Below, piece by piece: positions 48,287 to 56,547 of a DNA stretch of 64,000 nucleotides (its first letter is position 1; each line of letters begins with the position of its first letter). The stretch comes from Lentzea fradiae (GTDB lineage: Bacteria > Actinomycetota > Actinomycetes > Mycobacteriales > Pseudonocardiaceae), in assembly GCF_900100955.1 (NCBI RefSeq), contig NZ_FNCC01000009.1, forward strand, positions 1 through 64,000, in the 5' to 3' direction. The position numbers and the translations under genes were made by a program. The notes beneath the pieces were generated by a model that was not told the DNA's origin, ran no database searches, and saw only the letters and a program-made list of their open reading frames with translations.

Positions 48287-49417
48287 CTAACAGTTCGGGC
48301 GGGTGGGTTTTGCCGCGAAGCGGTCGCCCAGCCAGTTCAGGGCGTTGGTGCCCCAGACGCTGACTGTGGTCACGTGGCCCAGCAGCGGGAGGGCGGTCCA
48401 CTGGACGTCGGCGCCGAGGGCGCACCACTGCGAGCGGAGCTTCTGGCCCACGGCGAAGGGGATCAGTTCGTCCAGCGTGCCGTGGTAGAGGTGGACGGGG
48501 GTCGCCGGTTTGACGTTGCCCAGCTTGTTCTCGGTCAAGCGGTTCTGCCACAACGGGTTCTGGATGACGTCCGGGGTGGTGGTCAGGGTGTTGAGGCGGG
48601 TGAACGGGGCTACCAGGGCGATTTCCGCGGCGCACGACTGGCGGATCGTGTCGATGACCTGGCGGCCTCGGGAAGTCAGCACGGAGTCGAGCGGGAGCTC
48701 CCGGTAGGCGGCGGCGTAGCCGGCGGCTGCCGCGAAGACCAGGCCCGAGCCCAGGTTGCCGTCGTTGAACTTGGCCACGGCGTTGAGGTCGGCCGGGACG
48801 CCGCCTGCGGCCGCGCCGACGACGTTCACGTTGGGGGCGTAGGTTTTCCACTGTTCGGCGGCGGAGGATGCCGCCTGTCCTCCTTGGGAGTAGCCGAACA
48901 GGCCGACCGGGGCGTCCGCGGACAGGGTCGGGATCGATGCCGCCGCTCTGGCCACGTCCAGCAGGGCTCGGCCCTCCGAGCGGGCCACCGCGTAGGTGTG
49001 GTCTCCCGGTGTGCCCAGGCCCTCGTAGTCCGTCACGGCCACGGCCCAGCCCTTGAACATCGCCTGCGCCAGGAAGGCGATCTCCACCTCGGTGCCGTTC
49101 TGCAGCTGCCGCGAGGGTGCGCAGCGGTCGGCCATTCCTTGGGTGCCCATCGCGTAGGCCACGATCGGGCGCGGGCCGTTGGTCCACGGCAGTGGTGACA
49201 CCAGGACCATGCCGGACACGACCGTGGCCTCGCCTGTAGCGGTTGTCGAGCGGTAGCGGATGTCGTACGCCTTCACCGGGGCCGGCAGGAGCCTCAGCGG
49301 CTCCGGGTGCCAGGTCACCTCTTGGCTGCTGACCAGTTCGCCCGGTGTTGCCGCCGTGGCGGGTGCGGTCAGGGATAACAGCAGCAAAAGAGCGGCGAGC
49401 AGGGCGCGGAGCGGCAT
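48287..49417 (-). CDS. Secreted lipase, alpha/beta hydrolase (LIP family)
   Basis: 376 residues with a Sec signal peptide (residues 1-22, ending ATAA). Nucleophile elbow GYSQGG gives the catalytic Ser; Asp is likely in LYHGTLDELIPF and His in LPLLGHVTT. The pattern fits the secretory lipase family known from fungi and actinomycetes (IVAYAMGTQGMADRCAPS, DYEGLGTPGDHTYAV). It probably hydrolyses short-chain esters or triglycerides outside the cell. A GGTAAC-CGGC-GTTACC palindrome lies 16-31 bp upstream of the start. Confidence 0.88.
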   Translation of the reverse strand: MPLRALLAALLLLLSLTAPATAATPGELVSSQEVTWHPEPLRLLPAPVKAYDIRYRSTTATGEATVVSGMVLVSPLPWTNGPRPIVAYAMGTQGMADRCAPSRQLQNGTEVEIAFLAQAMFKGWAVAVTDYEGLGTPGDHTYAVARSEGRALLDVARAAASIPTLSADAPVGLFGYSQGGQAASSAAEQWKTYAPNVNVVGAAAGGVPADLNAVAKFNDGNLGSGLVFAAAAGYAAAYRELPLDSVLTSRGRQVIDTIRQSCAAEIALVAPFTRLNTLTTTPDVIQNPLWQNRLTENKLGNVKPATPVHLYHGTLDELIPFAVGQKLRSQWCALGADVQWTALPLLGHVTTVSVWGTNALNWLGDRFAAKPTRPNC

Positions 49418-49432
49418 CGTTGGACCCCTCGT

Positions 49433-49448
49433 GGTAACCGGCGTTACC
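49433..49448. promoter_or_regulatory. Operator-like palindrome upstream of the lipase gene
   Basis: GGTAAC-CGGC-GTTACC, a perfect 6-bp inverted repeat with a 4-bp spacer, starts 16 bp upstream of the lipase start codon. TetR-type regulators use sites of this form; the cognate regulator is unknown. Confidence 0.5.
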
Positions 49449-49456
49449 GCAAGCTA

Positions 49457-49496
49457 GGACCGAACGTCGTAGAGCGGCAATACGACGTTCGGGTCC
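49457..49496 (-). terminator. Hairpin downstream of the cation/proton antiporter gene
   Basis: CCGAACGTCGTA (49460-49471) pairs perfectly with TACGACGTTCGG (49481-49492) around a 9-nt loop; three more pairs form below after a one-base bulge. It begins 26 bp past the antiporter stop. Confidence 0.7.
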
Positions 49497-49521
49497 GCGA
49501 CTTGCTCGAAAGGGTGGTGTC

Positions 49522-50619
49522 CTACGGGTTCACGGCCAGGAAGAGGAACGCGGCGAGCAGGATCAGGTGGACGCCGCCCTGCAGCCTCGTCGCCCGGCCC
49601 GGCACGACGGTCAGGACGCTGACCAGGACCGTCAGCAGGAGCAGGATCATCTGCATCGGGCCGAGGCCCAGCAGCAGCGGGCCGTCCAGCCAGATCGTGG
49701 CGAGCGCGATCGTCGGGATGGTGAGGCCGATGCTCGCGATGGCCGAGCCGTAGCCGAGGTTGAGGCTGGTCTGGATGCGGTCGCGCAACGCTGCCCGTGC
49801 CGCGGCGATCGTCTCGGGCAGCAGCACCAGCAGGGCGATGACGACACCGACGAACGACTGCGGGAACCCTGCGGCGCGCACGCCCGCCTCGATCGCGGGC
49901 GACTCGATCTTCGCGAGGCCGACCACCGCGATCAGTGCGACGAGCAGGAAGCCGAGCGAGGTGAGCGCCGCCTTGCCGGACGGGGCCTCGGCGTGCTCGT
50001 CGGCCTCGATCACGCCGTCCTCGTCCACCGGCAGGAAGAAGTCGCGGTGCCGGACGGTCTGGGTGAAGACGAAGATCGCGTACAGGGACAGCGAGGCGAG
50101 CGCGGCGAAGAGGAGCTGCGGCCCGGAGAACTCGGGGCCGGGCGTGGACGTCGTGAACGTCGGCAGGACGAGCGTGAGGCTCGCCAGCATCATCACGGTC
50201 GCGAGCGCGCCACCGCTGCCCTCGGCGTTGAAGAGGATCGTGTGGTGCTTGAGCGCGCCGAGGAGCAGCGCGATGCCGATGATGCCGTTCGTCGTGATCA
50301 TGACCGCGGCGAAGACCGTGTCACGCGCCAGCGAGGAGGCTTCGGGGCCGCCGGACACCATGAGCGTGACGATCAGGGCCACCTCGATGATCGTCACCGC
50401 GACCGCGAGGACGAGGGAGCCGAACGGCTCCCCCACTCTCAGCGCCACGACCTCGGCGTGGTGGACGGCCGCGAGCACCGTCGCCGCGAGCACCAGGGCG
50501 ACCAGCCCCACGAGCACGCCACCGATATCTCGGCCCCAGGTCAAGGCGAGCAGGAGCACACCGAGGACGGGGGCGATGGTCGTCCAGGAGAGCAGCGGGA
50601 AACGCGTGGTGGCGGCCAT
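49522..50619 (-). CDS. Cation (Ca2+ or Na+)/proton antiporter, ChaA type
   Basis: 365 residues, about eleven membrane helices. The two CaCA alpha-repeats are visible: EVALIVTLMVSGGPE, and the second SLNLGYGSAIASIGLTIPTIA. A hydrophilic acidic loop (PVDEDGVIEADEHAEAPSG) separates the halves. ChaA-type proteins extrude Ca2+ and Na+ in exchange for protons at the plasma membrane. ATG 50619 is favoured because AAGG lies 7 nt upstream; GTG 50625 would be too close to it. Confidence 0.88.
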   Translation of the reverse strand: MAATTRFPLLSWTTIAPVLGVLLLALTWGRDIGGVLVGLVALVLAATVLAAVHHAEVVALRVGEPFGSLVLAVAVTIIEVALIVTLMVSGGPEASSLARDTVFAAVMITTNGIIGIALLLGALKHHTILFNAEGSGGALATVMMLASLTLVLPTFTTSTPGPEFSGPQLLFAALASLSLYAIFVFTQTVRHRDFFLPVDEDGVIEADEHAEAPSGKAALTSLGFLLVALIAVVGLAKIESPAIEAGVRAAGFPQSFVGVVIALLVLLPETIAAARAALRDRIQTSLNLGYGSAIASIGLTIPTIALATIWLDGPLLLGLGPMQMILLLLTVLVSVLTVVPGRATRLQGGVHLILLAAFLFLAVNP

Positions 50620-50686
50620 GATCACACCTTCGCACAGGCGAAGGATCTTCCGCCATTCGGCTCAGCACCCATCCGAGGGTGTGAGA

Positions 50687-50727
50687 AATGTGGGGCGGGG
50701 CGCCCCTGCCGCGCCCCGCCCCACATT
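50687..50727 (-). terminator. 17-bp perfect hairpin after the SSI-like gene
   Basis: 50687-50703 and 50711-50727 are perfectly complementary over 17 bp (arms AATGTGGGGCGGGGCGC and its complement) with a 7-nt loop. It lies 12 bp past the SSI-like stop and about 68 bp upstream of the antiporter start, insulating one from the other. Confidence 0.8.
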
Positions 50728-50738
50728 GATGGCCGGTG

Positions 50739-51131
50739 CTAGAAATCGAACAAAGCACCGGTGTGCGCCAGCATGACGCACGAGTTCGGGTAGGTGTGCT
50801 CCTCGTTCACGGGCACGCCCCGCCAGATTCCGAACATCGACACCCGGACGGGTGCGTAGAGGAACGTGCAGGCCCTGCCGTCCGGAGTCATCGCCTCCAG
50901 CTCGGTGCCGGCGGAGGCCAGCGTCGCGCAGGCGAGGGCCCCGCGCGGGTGCTGGTCACCTGCCCCGCAGGTCAGGACGGTCGCCTTGAAGGCGTTGTCC
51001 TCGACGTCGGAGTACTGCGCCGACAGCACGAGCACGGTCGCCCGGTGGTGTTCCGGGGCGGCCTGCGCGGTGCCGGCGAAGGCGAGAACGGACAAGAGCA
51101 CAGCAACGAACGCAACAATGCGGCCGTACAT
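50739..51131 (-). CDS. Subtilisin inhibitor-like (SSI) secreted protease inhibitor
   Basis: 130 residues. Signal peptide (1-24, ending AQAA) then about 106 mature residues, the usual SSI size. Four Cys (C55, C68, C88, C118) give the two family disulfides. The reactive-site segment is ACTFLYAPV: aligned with SSI CPMVYDPV, the P1 residue is F90 and P1' is L91, so chymotrypsin- or subtilisin-like proteases are the expected targets. The ending WRGVPVNEEHTYPNSCVM, then TGALFDF is typical. It is divergent from a VanY-type gene. Confidence 0.9.
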   Translation of the reverse strand: MYGRIVAFVAVLLSVLAFAGTAQAAPEHHRATVLVLSAQYSDVEDNAFKATVLTCGAGDQHPRGALACATLASAGTELEAMTPDGRACTFLYAPVRVSMFGIWRGVPVNEEHTYPNSCVMLAHTGALFDF

Positions 51132-51350
51132 GGAAACGGTCCTCCTGAGACCTCACAAAAACGGGCCGGTTCTCGGCCGCCGCAGATGTTGCCACCATGT
51201 TTCGTGGCACCGAAAGGGGCCAGAAAACGTTCACCGATCACATTTCCCCGCCCCGCTGGGCCGAACGGATGTGGCGATCGCCACGTCGGCCGGGACACAG
51301 CTGCCGACGGACTGTTACGGGTTGCTGACAGACGCGGCCGGGCCGGTCCG

Positions 51351-51356
51351 TATTAT
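51351..51356 (+). promoter_or_regulatory. -10 element for the VanY-type gene
   Basis: TATTAT lies 7 nt before the ATG at 51364, so transcription would begin at or next to the start codon. No ribosome binding site is present, which supports a leaderless mRNA. The -35 element is unclear; TTGCTG at 51322-51327 is too far for a standard spacer. Confidence 0.5.
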
Positions 51357-51363
51357 CGAATTC

Positions 51364-51951
51364 ATGTCCAAAACCTCCAAGCGCGTCGTGACAGGCGTGC
51401 TCGTGATCGTGGCGCTCGCCGTTTCCGCCGGAGGCGCACTGGGCTACCTGGGGAGATTGACGCTCGTGTTCGACCGCCACCCCGGAAAGGCTCTCGCGAT
51501 CCTCGCGGAAGTGCCGGGACCGCCCGAAGGGCCACCCTGCCCGATCGACGCCCGCTACTTCGACGAAAAGCCGGAAGGGCTTCCGCCGGACGTTCTGCGA
51601 GCCTGGCAGAACCTCCGCTCCAAGGCCGCTGAGCAGGGCGTTCAGCTGTGCCTGAACGACGGCAAGCGCAGCAGGGGCCAGCAGCGGAAGGAGTTCGACG
51701 ACGCCGTGGAGAAGTTCGGCACCGAAGAACTCGCGTCCCGTTACGTGCTGAACCCGCCGGACCTTTCCATGCACGTCATCGGCAAAGCCGTCGACATTCA
51801 GCCGATCGAGTCCGCACAATGGGTCGAGAAAACCGGCGGCACCCTCGGCTGGTGCCGCCGTTACGAAAACGAGCAGTGGCATTTCGAGTACGACGCCACC
51901 TACTCGACCGGCGGGTGCCCGCCGATGGTCCCCAGCGCGACGGGCGGCTGA
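51364..51951 (+). CDS. D-Ala-D-Ala carboxypeptidase/endopeptidase, M15 (VanY) family
   Basis: 195 residues. One N-terminal membrane anchor (about 8-30) with the catalytic domain outside. M15 zinc motif SMHVIGKAVD gives H137 and D144, and the third ligand is H173 in WHFEY. Enzymes of this family trim the terminal D-Ala of peptidoglycan stem peptides. There is no vanRS/HAX cluster nearby, so a housekeeping wall-trimming role is more likely than glycopeptide resistance. A cysteine pair near the domain ends may form a disulfide. Confidence 0.88.
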   Translation: MSKTSKRVVTGVLVIVALAVSAGGALGYLGRLTLVFDRHPGKALAILAEVPGPPEGPPCPIDARYFDEKPEGLPPDVLRAWQNLRSKAAEQGVQLCLNDGKRSRGQQRKEFDDAVEKFGTEELASRYVLNPPDLSMHVIGKAVDIQPIESAQWVEKTGGTLGWCRRYENEQWHFEYDATYSTGGCPPMVPSATGG

Positions 51952-51989
51952 GCCCTCGCACAGGTCCAGACGCGCGGGGTGCGCGCCGG

Positions 51990-52310
51990 GTTGCCCGGCC
52001 GCGGCCGGAGTGTCCACACGCAACTTCTACGAGGAGTTCGCGTCCGAAGAGGACCTGCTGCGCGAGCTGCACGACTCGGTCAACGCGAAGGCGCTCCAGC
52101 GGGTCCGTTCGGCGTGGGCCGAGCTCATCGAGGCGGAGGCGCTGCGGGCGGCGCAGCGGGCGTGGCTCCGAAGCGGTCGTACCGGCTGACTGCGCGATCG
52201 CGGTGGTCGGGGCGATCACCGGACTGTTGCAGGAGTGGCAGGCGCACGAGCCGCCGCTGGCGGCCGAGGAGATCCGGGAACTGGTCCTGGCCGCCGCCCT
52301 GCGCGGGTAG
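51990..52310 (+). pseudogene. Decayed TetR-family regulator
   Basis: One frame reads AAAGVSTRNFYEEFASEEDLL, RELHDSVNAKALQRVRSAWAEL, which is the second half of a TetR helix-turn-helix and the following helix, then meets a stop near 52188. A different frame continues with AIAVVGAITGLLQEWQAHEP and EIRELVLAAALRG up to a stop at 52310, typical of a TetR C-terminus. The first half of the DNA-binding domain is missing and the middle is deleted or shifted. It cannot encode a working regulator. Confidence 0.7.
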
Positions 52311-52400
52311 CCGGGCCCGTCTCACCCCGCGCTGCTCGGTTCGAGCGAACCCGTCCCGAACGCCCGCCCCGGCACGCGCGGCCGTGGTCGGCTGTTCCCC

Positions 52401-53828
52401 GTGCGGACACTGACCGGAGCCGTCACCGCCACCGCGGCCGTCGTCGCCTACGTGGCGGCCGTGCTGGCCATCGCGGCGGGGCTGGAGTCACGTGAACGCC
52501 TCGCCTTCCAGCACGCGCCCGCGCAGTACGCCGCATTCCTCGCCGCGCTCGACCGGGGTGACGCCGGCGGCGCGCTGGCGGCCGGGGACTGGTTCCGGGC
52601 CCGCGGGCCGGAGAGCGGCCGGACGCGGCCGGTGATGTCGCTGGCGACCGGTTCCGCGGAGGACGGCGACTTCGGCCTCGCCCGCAAGTTCGCCGACGGC
52701 GTGGCCGCCAGGATCGCCGAGGACCAGGCCGTCCTGGCCGCCGCGGAGAGCGCGGCCTGGGGGCGGGTGTGGCCGTGGCTCGCGGGTGGCGTCGGCCTCG
52801 GCGCGGTCGTGCTGGTGCTCCGGCAGCGCCGTCGCGCGGCCAACGCCGCGGTCGTCGCGGTGGCCGAACGGTTCGTGCCGCCGCGGCCGTGGTGGCGGCG
52901 GCCGGTGTTCCTGGTGGTCACCGGGGCCGGGTACGTGCTGATGGTGGCGGGGTTCCTGGCCGTGGTCGCGGTGACGCGGGCCCAGCGGATTCCCTGGGAC
53001 GTCAGGGGAATGCTGCTCGGTGGTGCTGTCGTCGCGTTGGTCGTCGCCTACTTCGTGCTCCGGTGGTCACGGCCGCGGTCGGCCAGGAGCGCCGCGCAGA
53101 CGTTGCGTGCCGACTGGCGCAAACCCGTGCTGTATCTGAGGGACTTCGGCGACGACCGGGGTGCGGCGGTGGTGGACGGCCTTCCCGGCGCGTTGTCGTC
53201 GGGGCTGCTTTCCGTGCACTCGCGCGAGGAACAGCTCGTCAGCGCGCTCGGGGCGTTCGGGCCGGTGGTGGCCGTCGGGCAGCCGGGTGAGCGGTTGCCG
53301 CACCTCGGCGCGGCACGGTTCTACCTGCCGGACGACCAGTGGCGCGAAGGTGTGCTGGAGCTGATGGGGATGGCCTCGCTGATCGTGCTGCGGCTGGGCG
53401 ACGGTGACGGCGTGTGGTGGGAGGTCGAGCAGGCCCGCGCGACGCAGCCGCCGGGCAAGCTGGTGCTGCTGGTCCCCGGACGGCACGGCGGGCTCGTCGA
53501 GCGGCTCGACGCGATGCTGCCGTCCCCCACCGGGATCGCCGGGCTGCGCACGCACCAGTGGACGTCCGCCGTCGTCGTGTTCGACGGCGGCTGGAACCCG
53601 CGGGTGCGGCTGGTCGGTCCGTTCCCCGGTGAGAAGAACGGTTACGGCGCACCGGTCTTCTACGTGGCGCGTGCGATCCAGGAAGCGCTCGCCGCCGCCG
53701 GGACGCGGCGGCGGGCGCTGGGGGTCCGCAGCAACCGCGCGATGCTCGCCGTCTTCGGCAAGGCCCTGCTGGTGGTTCCGCTGCTGGTCCTGGTCGTGCT
53801 CCTGCTGCGGCTGGTCTGGTTCAGCTGA
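52401..53828 (+). CDS. Membrane protein with TIR-like cytosolic domain
   Basis: 475 residues, GTG start. Membrane helices at about 10-28, 120-140, 168-190, 200-220 and a last one at the C-terminus (450-473). Between the fourth and fifth lies a soluble alpha/beta domain beginning KPVLYLRDFGDDRG, with EEQLVSALGAFGPVVAVGQPGERLPHLGAARFYL, LMGMASLIVLRLGDGDGVWWEVEQA and LVLLVPG. The strand-helix order and the opening LYLR-F-DD are those of TIR/SEFIR-like domains found in uncharacterised bacterial membrane proteins. Its action is unknown. The 3' end overlaps the convergent response regulator by 8 nt. Confidence 0.7.
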   Translation: MRTLTGAVTATAAVVAYVAAVLAIAAGLESRERLAFQHAPAQYAAFLAALDRGDAGGALAAGDWFRARGPESGRTRPVMSLATGSAEDGDFGLARKFADGVAARIAEDQAVLAAAESAAWGRVWPWLAGGVGLGAVVLVLRQRRRAANAAVVAVAERFVPPRPWWRRPVFLVVTGAGYVLMVAGFLAVVAVTRAQRIPWDVRGMLLGGAVVALVVAYFVLRWSRPRSARSAAQTLRADWRKPVLYLRDFGDDRGAAVVDGLPGALSSGLLSVHSREEQLVSALGAFGPVVAVGQPGERLPHLGAARFYLPDDQWREGVLELMGMASLIVLRLGDGDGVWWEVEQARATQPPGKLVLLVPGRHGGLVERLDAMLPSPTGIAGLRTHQWTSAVVVFDGGWNPRVRLVGPFPGEKNGYGAPVFYVARAIQEALAAAGTRRRALGVRSNRAMLAVFGKALLVVPLLVLVVLLLRLVWFS

Positions 53829-54480
53829 CGAGACCCCGGCGGTAGGCGTAGACGACCGCCTGCACGCGGTCACGGAGGTCCAGTTTGGTCAGGATGCGCG
53901 ACACGTAGGTCTTGACGGTCTCCTGGCTGATCACCAGCGCCGCGGCGATCTCGCTGTTGGACAAGCCCTCCGCGATGAGCCGGAGCACCTCGAGCTCCCG
54001 GGGTGCCAGCGGCAGCTCCGGTTCTTTCTCGTTCACGGGTTTGATCCTCTCGGCGTACCGGCCGACGAGCTGGCGGGTCACCTCCGGTGCCAGCAGAGCG
54101 GCACCGCTCGCGACGGTTCTGATGCCTTGCAGCAGCTGGGGTGGCGGCGCGTCCTTCAGCAGGAAGCCGCTCGCCCCCGCGCGTAACGCCTCGTAGACGT
54201 ACTCGTCGAGGTTGAACGTCGTGACGACGAGGACCTTGACGGGGTCGGCGACCCCGGCGCCCGCGAGCTGCCGGGTCGCCTCGATGCCGTCCAGCACCGG
54301 CATCCGCACGTCCATCACGACGACGTCCGGCTTCAGCCGCCGCGCCAGCTCGACCCCCGCGCGGCCGTCGCCGCACTCCCCCACGACCTCCAGGTCGGGC
54401 TGCGCGTCGATGATCGTCGCGAACCCGGTGCGGATGAGGGCCTGGTCGTCGCAGACCAGCACGCGAACCGGTGCGGTCAC
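53821..54480 (-). CDS. NarL/LuxR-family response regulator
   Basis: 219 residues. Receiver domain with phosphorylation site D57 (VVVMDVRMPVLDG) and acidic pocket CDDQ (10-12), then a LuxR helix-turn-helix (LAPRELEVLRLIAEGLSNSEI, SQETVKTYVSRILTKL). The GTG start overlaps the kinase stop by 4 nt (GTGA). It is the last gene of a CPBP-kinase-regulator operon. Target genes are unknown; the upstream membrane protease is a natural candidate. Confidence 0.93.
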   Translation of the reverse strand: MTAPVRVLVCDDQALIRTGFATIIDAQPDLEVVGECGDGRAGVELARRLKPDVVVMDVRMPVLDGIEATRQLAGAGVADPVKVLVVTTFNLDEYVYEALRAGASGFLLKDAPPPQLLQGIRTVASGAALLAPEVTRQLVGRYAERIKPVNEKEPELPLAPRELEVLRLIAEGLSNSEIAAALVISQETVKTYVSRILTKLDLRDRVQAVVYAYRRGLVS

Positions 54481-55616
54481 GACACGTTCCCCGCGGGGAT
54501 GCGCGCCCGGACCACGAAACCGTTGTCCCGCTGCCCCGCCGTGAACTCACCGCCCAGGACGTCGACGCGTTCACGCAGCCCCGCCAGGCCGCGTCCGCTT
54601 CCACTGGACGCGACGGACCTCCGCGCGCCCTCCGTGCCGACCTCCACGGTGATGTCCCTTTCTCCGTAACGGACCAAGACGTTCGTCGGGCTGCCGTGCG
54701 CGTACTTCAACGCGTTGGTCAGCGCCTCCTGCACCACCCGGTACGCGACCACCTCGGCGCTGCCCGCGTCGTGCACGACCTCGCCCTCCTCGGCGTAGTG
54801 CACCGGCTGACCTGCCTGCCGGGTCTGCTCGACCAGGCTGCGCAGATCGCCGACGGCCCGCGGGTTGTGGTCCGGGTTCAGCAGGTCCAGCAGGTGCCGC
54901 AGGTCCGTGAGGGACCGGCGGCCGGTGTCCGTGATCGACTGCAGCGTCTGGTCGAGACGTTCGGGGGCCGCCGTGAGGTACCGCGCCGCTTCCGCCTGCA
55001 CGACCATGGCCGTCACGTGGTGCGTCACGACGTCGTGCAGCTCGCGGGCGATCGACGTGCGTTCCTCGATGCGGGTGGCCTCCGCGATGTGCGCGCGGCG
55101 TTCCGCCTCCGCGTTGCGGGACAGCCGCAGCCAGGCTCCGACGCTCCAGGCCGCCACCAGGGCGAGGTAGAACGTCACGTACCCCGCCACGCCCTCGACG
55201 GACCCGCCGCGGTCGAGGCCGAACGCCAGCGCCACGTACGCGACCGACAGCCCGATCGCGGTGGCCGTCCGGTGGTGCTTCAGGTGCAGCCCCGCGCTGA
55301 CGAGCGCGAAGGTCAACGCCGTGCCCGCCACCGTGTGGTAGCCGCTGAGCTGGTCGACGGCGAACGCGGCGGCCACCATCACCACGGACACGAACGGCCA
55401 GCGGCGGCGCAGCATGAGCGGCACGCTCTCGACGACGATCACGACGAGGGCGAACGCGTCGATCGGCCTGGCGGGCACGTCGCCGATCTGCGTGCCCCTG
55501 TTGTGCAGTGCGGGAATCAGGGACGCGATGATGAAGGCGAGCGCGATCGGCGCGTCCTGCGCCACGTCGGGGAGGCGGCGCCACAGCTCGGGGAGCCGCC
55601 GCAGGTGGCTGATCAC
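54477..55616 (-). CDS. Sensor histidine kinase, HisKA_3 type
   Basis: 379 residues from GTG 55616, which overlaps the CPBP stop as GTGA. About five membrane helices in the first 165 residues with little extracellular sequence, so it probably senses a membrane signal. The dimerisation and phosphoacceptor helix is IARELHDVVTHHVTAMVVQ with H194. The ATPase domain shows VVQEALTNALKYAHG (N box) and GSGRGLAGLRERVDVLGGEF (G box). Partner of the response regulator that follows. Confidence 0.92.
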   Translation of the reverse strand: MISHLRRLPELWRRLPDVAQDAPIALAFIIASLIPALHNRGTQIGDVPARPIDAFALVVIVVESVPLMLRRRWPFVSVVMVAAAFAVDQLSGYHTVAGTALTFALVSAGLHLKHHRTATAIGLSVAYVALAFGLDRGGSVEGVAGYVTFYLALVAAWSVGAWLRLSRNAEAERRAHIAEATRIEERTSIARELHDVVTHHVTAMVVQAEAARYLTAAPERLDQTLQSITDTGRRSLTDLRHLLDLLNPDHNPRAVGDLRSLVEQTRQAGQPVHYAEEGEVVHDAGSAEVVAYRVVQEALTNALKYAHGSPTNVLVRYGERDITVEVGTEGARRSVASSGSGRGLAGLRERVDVLGGEFTAGQRDNGFVVRARIPAGNVS

Positions 55617-56425
55617 GCGACGAGGGTAGCGGTACGGCGCGGCATGATGGTGCCCCGGCGCTTCGCCAGCCAGAGGAACGCGGCGGTGACGACGACTCCG
55701 GCCAGGACGGAGTACGCGCTCGCCTCCGGCCCGAAGTCGCCGCCGGTGATGATCGCGGGGCCGTTCGTCTCGCCGTCGAGCAGGCCCTGCGGGGCGTCCG
55801 CACCGGACACGCTGGTGCTGAAGATGCCGCCCTGGGCGAAGTTCCAGGCGAAGTGCACGCCGATCGGCACCCACAGGTTGCGGGTGGCGACGTACGCGGC
55901 GGCGAGCATGAACCCGGCCTCGATCGCGATGGCGAGCGAGCTCCAGAGGGTGGCGCCGGGGTTGATGATGTGCACGAGGCCGAACACCAGGCCGCTGATC
56001 GTCAGCGAGAGCCACGTGCCGATGCGCTCCTCGACGACGCGGAACAGCACGCCGCGGAACAGCAGCTCCTCCGTCACCGCGACGGCGATCATGAACCCGA
56101 GGATCGCGACCGCGCCGCCGGGCGAGCCGATGCCCTTCACCTCGTAGTCGCCGAGGAACCAGATGTTCGCGATCACCGCGCCGAACATGGCGAGTCCGAT
56201 GAGGACACCGCGCACGACCGCCATCGGCGCACCGGCGAACGCGAGCTCCTGCGGCTCGCGGCGTTCGGTCTTGCGCACCACCCAGCGGTAGGCGAAGACC
56301 GCCAGCACGGCGCAGGCGATGCCGAGGACCAGGGTGAGCGGCGGGTTCCAGCCGGCCAGTCCGACCGCTGTGCTCCCGGCGAACGAGACCACGATGATCA
56401 GCAGGAGCTGCTTCACCAGACGCAT
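55613..56425 (-). CDS. CPBP-family intramembrane metalloprotease-like protein
   Basis: 270 residues, about eight membrane helices. The Abi/CPBP catalytic motif EELLFRG (E119, E120, R124) is followed by the His of FGLVHIINPG (H152) and the last motif HFAWNFAQGG. Relatives include bacteriocin self-immunity proteins and the eukaryotic CAAX prenyl protease Rce1. Leading a two-component operon, it may act in signal processing or be the system's effector. The ATG has GGAAG close upstream. Confidence 0.85.
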   Translation of the reverse strand: MRLVKQLLLIIVVSFAGSTAVGLAGWNPPLTLVLGIACAVLAVFAYRWVVRKTERREPQELAFAGAPMAVVRGVLIGLAMFGAVIANIWFLGDYEVKGIGSPGGAVAILGFMIAVAVTEELLFRGVLFRVVEERIGTWLSLTISGLVFGLVHIINPGATLWSSLAIAIEAGFMLAAAYVATRNLWVPIGVHFAWNFAQGGIFSTSVSGADAPQGLLDGETNGPAIITGGDFGPEASAYSVLAGVVVTAAFLWLAKRRGTIMPRRTATLVA

Positions 56426-56547
56426 TGCACTTCCTTCATCGGACGTTCGCGGCCCGGTGCCGCGATGCCGGAAACGCTATGGATCCGGGGCGCTCGAAAC
56501 GTCACCACGCGGTGGACATCCGCGTGTAGCTCGCTCGGGGGACAAGA

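Noticed and set aside
51364-51951. VanY-type gene as part of a vancomycin-resistance cluster
   Set aside because: No vanH, vanA/B/D-type ligase or vanX is nearby, and M15 carboxypeptidases are common housekeeping wall enzymes in actinomycetes.
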